Assembly: GCA_018064565.1 (NCBI GenBank)
Contig: JAGHVA010000062.1
Location: 1 to 8,876 of the forward strand
Source: Candidatus Colimorpha onthohippi
GTDB taxonomy: Bacteria; Bacteroidota; Bacteroidia; Bacteroidales; P3
Length of the DNA stretch: 8,876 nucleotides
Direction: 5' to 3'
Below, piece after piece: positions 7,239-8,876 of the stretch (position 1 is its first letter; each line of letters opens with the position of its first letter). Position numbers and translations under genes: made by a program. Under the pieces are notes generated by a model. The model searched no databases and was not told the DNA's origin. It was given only the letters and a program-made list of their open reading frames with translations.

Positions 7239-7964
7239 ATGAAAAAAGGAATCATTGCAATAGCCGCACTCGCACTTCTTTCGTTCGGCACTATCAACGC
7301 ACAAGACCCATTTGATGGCGGAAGATTCGGTATTGAAGTCGAATTTATGCCTAACCTCAATGGCAGCAATTTTTTTAATTTGCCCTATGGCTTGAGCGGT
7401 TCATACCGTCTGAACAACGGTGACAAAGTTTTTGTTGGCTTTCAACTGGACAATCAAAACACCAACAATGGCGCATTCATCGACAAAGACGATGAAGACT
7501 ACGACAAACTCAGTGAGAACTACGACAAAACGACTCTTACCAATGTAATGTTAGGTGTTACTTATCAACACTATTTCATCAAAGAGGGTAGGATTCGCCC
7601 GTTTGCAGGTGCCTTTGCATCCATTGGTCGCGGATTCGGTTCTCGCCATACATATACAAACTACTTCAACAACATTGACAATACTTGGTACTACGAAGAG
7701 ATCACCCAAAAGAACAACAACTGCGACTTCACATGGCGTTTAGGTGTAGGAGTCGGTCTTGACGTATATATCACCAAAGGGTTATATATTGGCACACATG
7801 TCGGAATCGCTGGCTCAATGTCATCACGTCTTGACTCTACGATAGAGGTTGAGTCTGACGACCCAGCAGTCGAGACAGGCACCACCGAATTGTACAACAA
7901 ATTTCGTACAGGAAATATAATGACTGATATCTCCGCAAAACTTCGCTTGGGCTGGGAATTCTAA
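7239..7964 (+). CDS. Small outer-membrane beta-barrel protein (second of tandem pair)
   Basis: This paralogue of the preceding gene is predicted to be an eight-stranded outer-membrane barrel of 241 residues with unknown ligand or role. I chose the ATG at 7239 because it gives MKKGIIAIAALALLSFGTINA, a normal signal peptide aligning with the neighbour. An in-frame ATG at 7188 would add 17 polar residues ahead of it. Conserved blocks shared with the first copy are GGRF, PNLNGSNFFNLPYG, YRLNNG, KDDEDYDKLSENY (KDNPNFDLLKENY in copy one), HYF.KEGR.RP, YITKG.YIG and the terminal LGWEF. Differences concentrate in the predicted surface loops (about 71-80, 135-160 and 197-225). It starts 95 bases after copy one, with no TAnnTTTG promoter visible in the gap, so co-transcription is likely. 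A strong hairpin follows 28 bases after the stop. Confidence 0.85.
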   Translation: MKKGIIAIAALALLSFGTINAQDPFDGGRFGIEVEFMPNLNGSNFFNLPYGLSGSYRLNNGDKVFVGFQLDNQNTNNGAFIDKDDEDYDKLSENYDKTTLTNVMLGVTYQHYFIKEGRIRPFAGAFASIGRGFGSRHTYTNYFNNIDNTWYYEEITQKNNNCDFTWRLGVGVGLDVYITKGLYIGTHVGIAGSMSSRLDSTIEVESDDPAVETGTTELYNKFRTGNIMTDISAKLRLGWEF

Positions 7965-7992
7965 ACTGTCTCGACATAATCTCATATAAATC

Positions 7993-8036
7993 CAACGGCA
8001 TCCTGAGTCTTATCAGGGTGCCGTTGCTTATTTCTC
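7993..8036 (+). terminator. Intrinsic terminator after the barrel genes
   Basis: A 14-bp stem (7993-8006 with 8013-8026; one U-G wobble, six-base loop GTCTTA) begins 28 bases after the stop of the second barrel gene. It is followed by the pyrimidine-rich CTTATTTCTCT. The U-run is imperfect but the stem is very strong. It separates the barrel operon from the converging tRNA unit. Confidence 0.8.
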
Positions 8037-8082
8037 TACTTGGCGCACGCTCAAAAAAAACAGGCAATCTTGATATACAGAC

Positions 8083-8112
8083 AAAAAAAGAAGCATCGCA
8101 TTGCGATACTTC
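8083..8112 (-). terminator. Intrinsic terminator of the tRNA-Gln gene
   Basis: On the minus strand a 10-bp stem (8112-8103 with 8099-8090, three-base loop) runs directly into seven T residues (8089-8083). One pair is a G-U wobble on the minus strand but an A-C mismatch on the plus strand, so it is built to work for minus-strand transcripts. It begins three bases after the tRNA 3' end. Confidence 0.85.
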
Positions 8113-8115
8113 CTG

Positions 8116-8186
8116 TTGTCCATCCAGGACTCGAACCTAGACTGGCTGATCCAGAGTCAGATGTGCTACCATTACACCAATGGACA
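8116..8186 (-). tRNA. tRNA-Gln (anticodon CTG)
   Basis: This 71-base sequence folds as a tRNA. The acceptor stem pairs TGTCCAT (8186-8180) with ATGGACA (8123-8117), and the discriminator is A at 8116. The D-arm is GTGT/GCAC with a short loop. The anticodon loop is CTCTGGA, giving anticodon CTG, which reads the glutamine codon CAG. The variable loop has four bases, and the T-arm is CTAGG-TTCGAGT-CCTGG. The weak U1-A72 first pair is a known glutamine identity feature. CCA is not encoded and must be added by the CCA enzyme. The outermost anticodon-stem pair (27-43) is a T/C mismatch. The gene stands alone between its own promoter and terminator. Confidence 0.95.
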
Positions 8187-8214
8187 ATGACTATCATTTC
8201 GTCAAAAGCGGGTG

Positions 8215-8246
8215 CAAAAGTACACCCTTTTTCTTTACCTACCAAA
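8215..8246 (-). promoter_or_regulatory. Promoter of the tRNA-Gln gene
   Basis: On the minus strand TTTG (8246-8243), a 20-base gap and TACTTTTG (8222-8215) match the Bacteroidota promoter consensus in full. The start point would lie around 8210, giving a short 5' leader before the tRNA at 8186. Confidence 0.85.
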
Positions 8247-8321
8247 TTTTTTTTCTTTCATCACTTTATTCCATTGTTTTTCAAAGCACAATTACGCCAT
8301 CAAAATCCTACATTTATACAC

Positions 8322-8360
8322 AAAAAAAGCATTGCTGCCTCTGCAACAATGCCTTTTTTT
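8322..8360 (-). terminator. Intrinsic terminator of the HU gene
   Basis: A 10-bp stem (8352-8343 with 8338-8329, four-base loop) is followed on the minus strand by seven T residues (8328-8322). The plus strand also carries a T-run after the stem (8354-8360), so bidirectional use is possible. One pair is G-U on the minus strand and C-A on the plus strand, favouring the minus direction. It begins about 44 bases after the HU stop. Confidence 0.85.
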
Positions 8361-8396
8361 ATGTACGTTTTGAGCAGGACAAGCCTGCCAACATAG

Positions 8397-8681
8397 TTAC
8401 TTGGTACTCTCCTTGATCTGATCTTTGAATTCTTTGCAAGGTTTGAACTTTGGAATGTTGTGTGCGGGAATTACCAATGGCGTATTCTTGGTAATGTTAC
8501 GACCAGTCTTCTCTGCACGACGAACAATCTCAAATGTACCAAAACCACGAAGATAAACATTCTCTCCACGGCGCATGGCTGACATAATTGACGTCATCAT
8601 TTCTTCTACTACGATAAGTGCCGCTGTGCGGTCAATTCCCGTCTTCTGATGGATTTCAGATACAATTTCTGCTTTTGTCAT
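8397..8681 (-). CDS. HU-family DNA-binding protein
   Basis: This histone-like HU/IHF-family protein binds and bends DNA as a dimer and helps to compact the nucleoid. The 94-residue product has the normal HU size. Residues 1-40 form the helical dimerisation part (MTKAEIVSEIHQKTGIDR...). VYLRGFGTFEIVRR (42-55) is the HU signature turn. The DNA-embracing arm carries EKTGRNITKN (57-66), and IPAHNIPKFKP (71-81) leads into the last helix. The proline usual at the arm tip (GRNP in E. coli HU) is replaced by isoleucine here, a pattern I recall in Bacteroidota HUs. The ATG at 8679-8681 has no Shine-Dalgarno but lies about 38 bases after a good -7 box. It is monocistronic, with its own promoter and terminator. 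Whether it is an HU or IHF-like paralogue cannot be told from sequence alone. Confidence 0.95.
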   Translation of the reverse strand: MTKAEIVSEIHQKTGIDRTAALIVVEEMMTSIMSAMRRGENVYLRGFGTFEIVRRAEKTGRNITKNTPLVIPAHNIPKFKPCKEFKDQIKESTK

Positions 8682-8719
8682 GACTATTTATTATTGATTA
8701 TTCATTAATTTTGAGAATG

Positions 8720-8749
8720 CAAAGATACAACTTTTTTTTCTATCTGCAA
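8720..8749 (-). promoter_or_regulatory. Promoter of the HU gene
   Basis: On the minus strand TTG (8749-8747), a 19-base gap and TATCTTTG (8727-8720) match the Bacteroidota consensus. The gap is A-rich. The predicted leader before the HU ATG is about 30-35 bases. Confidence 0.8.
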
Positions 8750-8825
8750 TTATTTTTGAACAAAAAATGTTAATAACTTCTATTTTTACTTTGATTCTCG
8801 ACAGTAATAACCACTCCTGTTATAC

Positions 8826-8876
8826 TTAAAGAATAGTGCGGACAATGCTCTTATAACCGAGACGCCCATAGAGAGA
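8826..8876 (-). CDS. Possible 3' end of an unidentified gene
   Basis: A minus-strand frame enters from the right edge and ends at the TAA at 8826-8828, giving SLYGRLGYKSIVRTIL. The LYxxLGYKS pattern resembles the C-terminal strand of GNAT acetyltransferases (LYexlGFk), but 16 residues are too few to name a family. Another minus-strand frame is also open through this edge, so the coding frame itself is only probable. No clear terminator follows the stop. Confidence 0.4.
   Translation of the reverse strand, partial: SLYGRLGYKSIVRTIL

Noticed and set aside
8770..8830. Imperfect hairpin AGTATAAC...GTTATTACT as a terminator for the right-edge gene
   Set aside because: The stem is short with a bulge and is not followed by a T-run on the minus strand.
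1..8876. CRISPR array, insertion sequence, phage or defence system
   Set aside because: I saw no regularly spaced repeats, transposase motifs, terminal inverted repeats or defence-type proteins; all regions are accounted for by housekeeping genes, barrels and short control DNA.

Overview
The window looks like a chromosomal segment of a Bacteroidales-type bacterium (phylum Bacteroidota). Three things support this: four promoters fit the Bacteroidota primary-sigma pattern (TTG or TTTG, a gap of about 20 bases, then TAnnTTTG); most starts have A/T-rich leaders without a Shine-Dalgarno sequence; and the proteins (Na+-NQR subunits, an HU carrying a GRNITKN arm, small outer-membrane barrels) have the flavour of that group. 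Genus cannot be resolved from this sequence alone.

Layout. Positions 1-5949 (minus strand) hold a complete-order nqrABCDEF operon for the sodium-pumping NADH:quinone oxidoreductase. Only the last residues of NqrF lie beyond the left edge. nqrA/B, nqrB/C and nqrC/D overlap by 1-4 bases. nqrD/E are 23 bases apart and nqrE/F 70 bases apart, the latter gap holding a 7-bp hairpin. Positions 5950-6405 are an A/T-rich divergent control region with the nqrA promoter on the minus strand and a very good promoter on the plus strand. Positions 6406-7964 (plus) hold two tandem paralogous small outer-membrane beta-barrel proteins, closed by a strong hairpin terminator. Positions 8083-8246 (minus) form a self-contained tRNA-Gln(CTG) unit with its own promoter and terminator. 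Positions 8322-8751 (minus) form a self-contained HU gene unit, also with promoter and terminator. The right edge holds the last 16 codons of an unidentified minus-strand gene.

How the genes work together. NqrF oxidises NADH through FAD and a 2Fe-2S centre. Electrons pass through the iron site between NqrD and NqrE, the covalent FMN of NqrC, then the FMN and riboflavin of NqrB to quinone, while Na+ is exported. NqrA is the cytoplasmic subunit. The barrels, tRNA and HU are separate transcription units with no visible functional tie to the pump.

I found no undescribed system. The most interesting points are the identical AGGAGG-N7-ATG signals confined to the three overlapping nqr starts, the off-consensus FMN-attachment motifs in NqrB and NqrC, a tandem heptamer upstream of the nqrA promoter, and the recently duplicated barrel pair with diverged loops.
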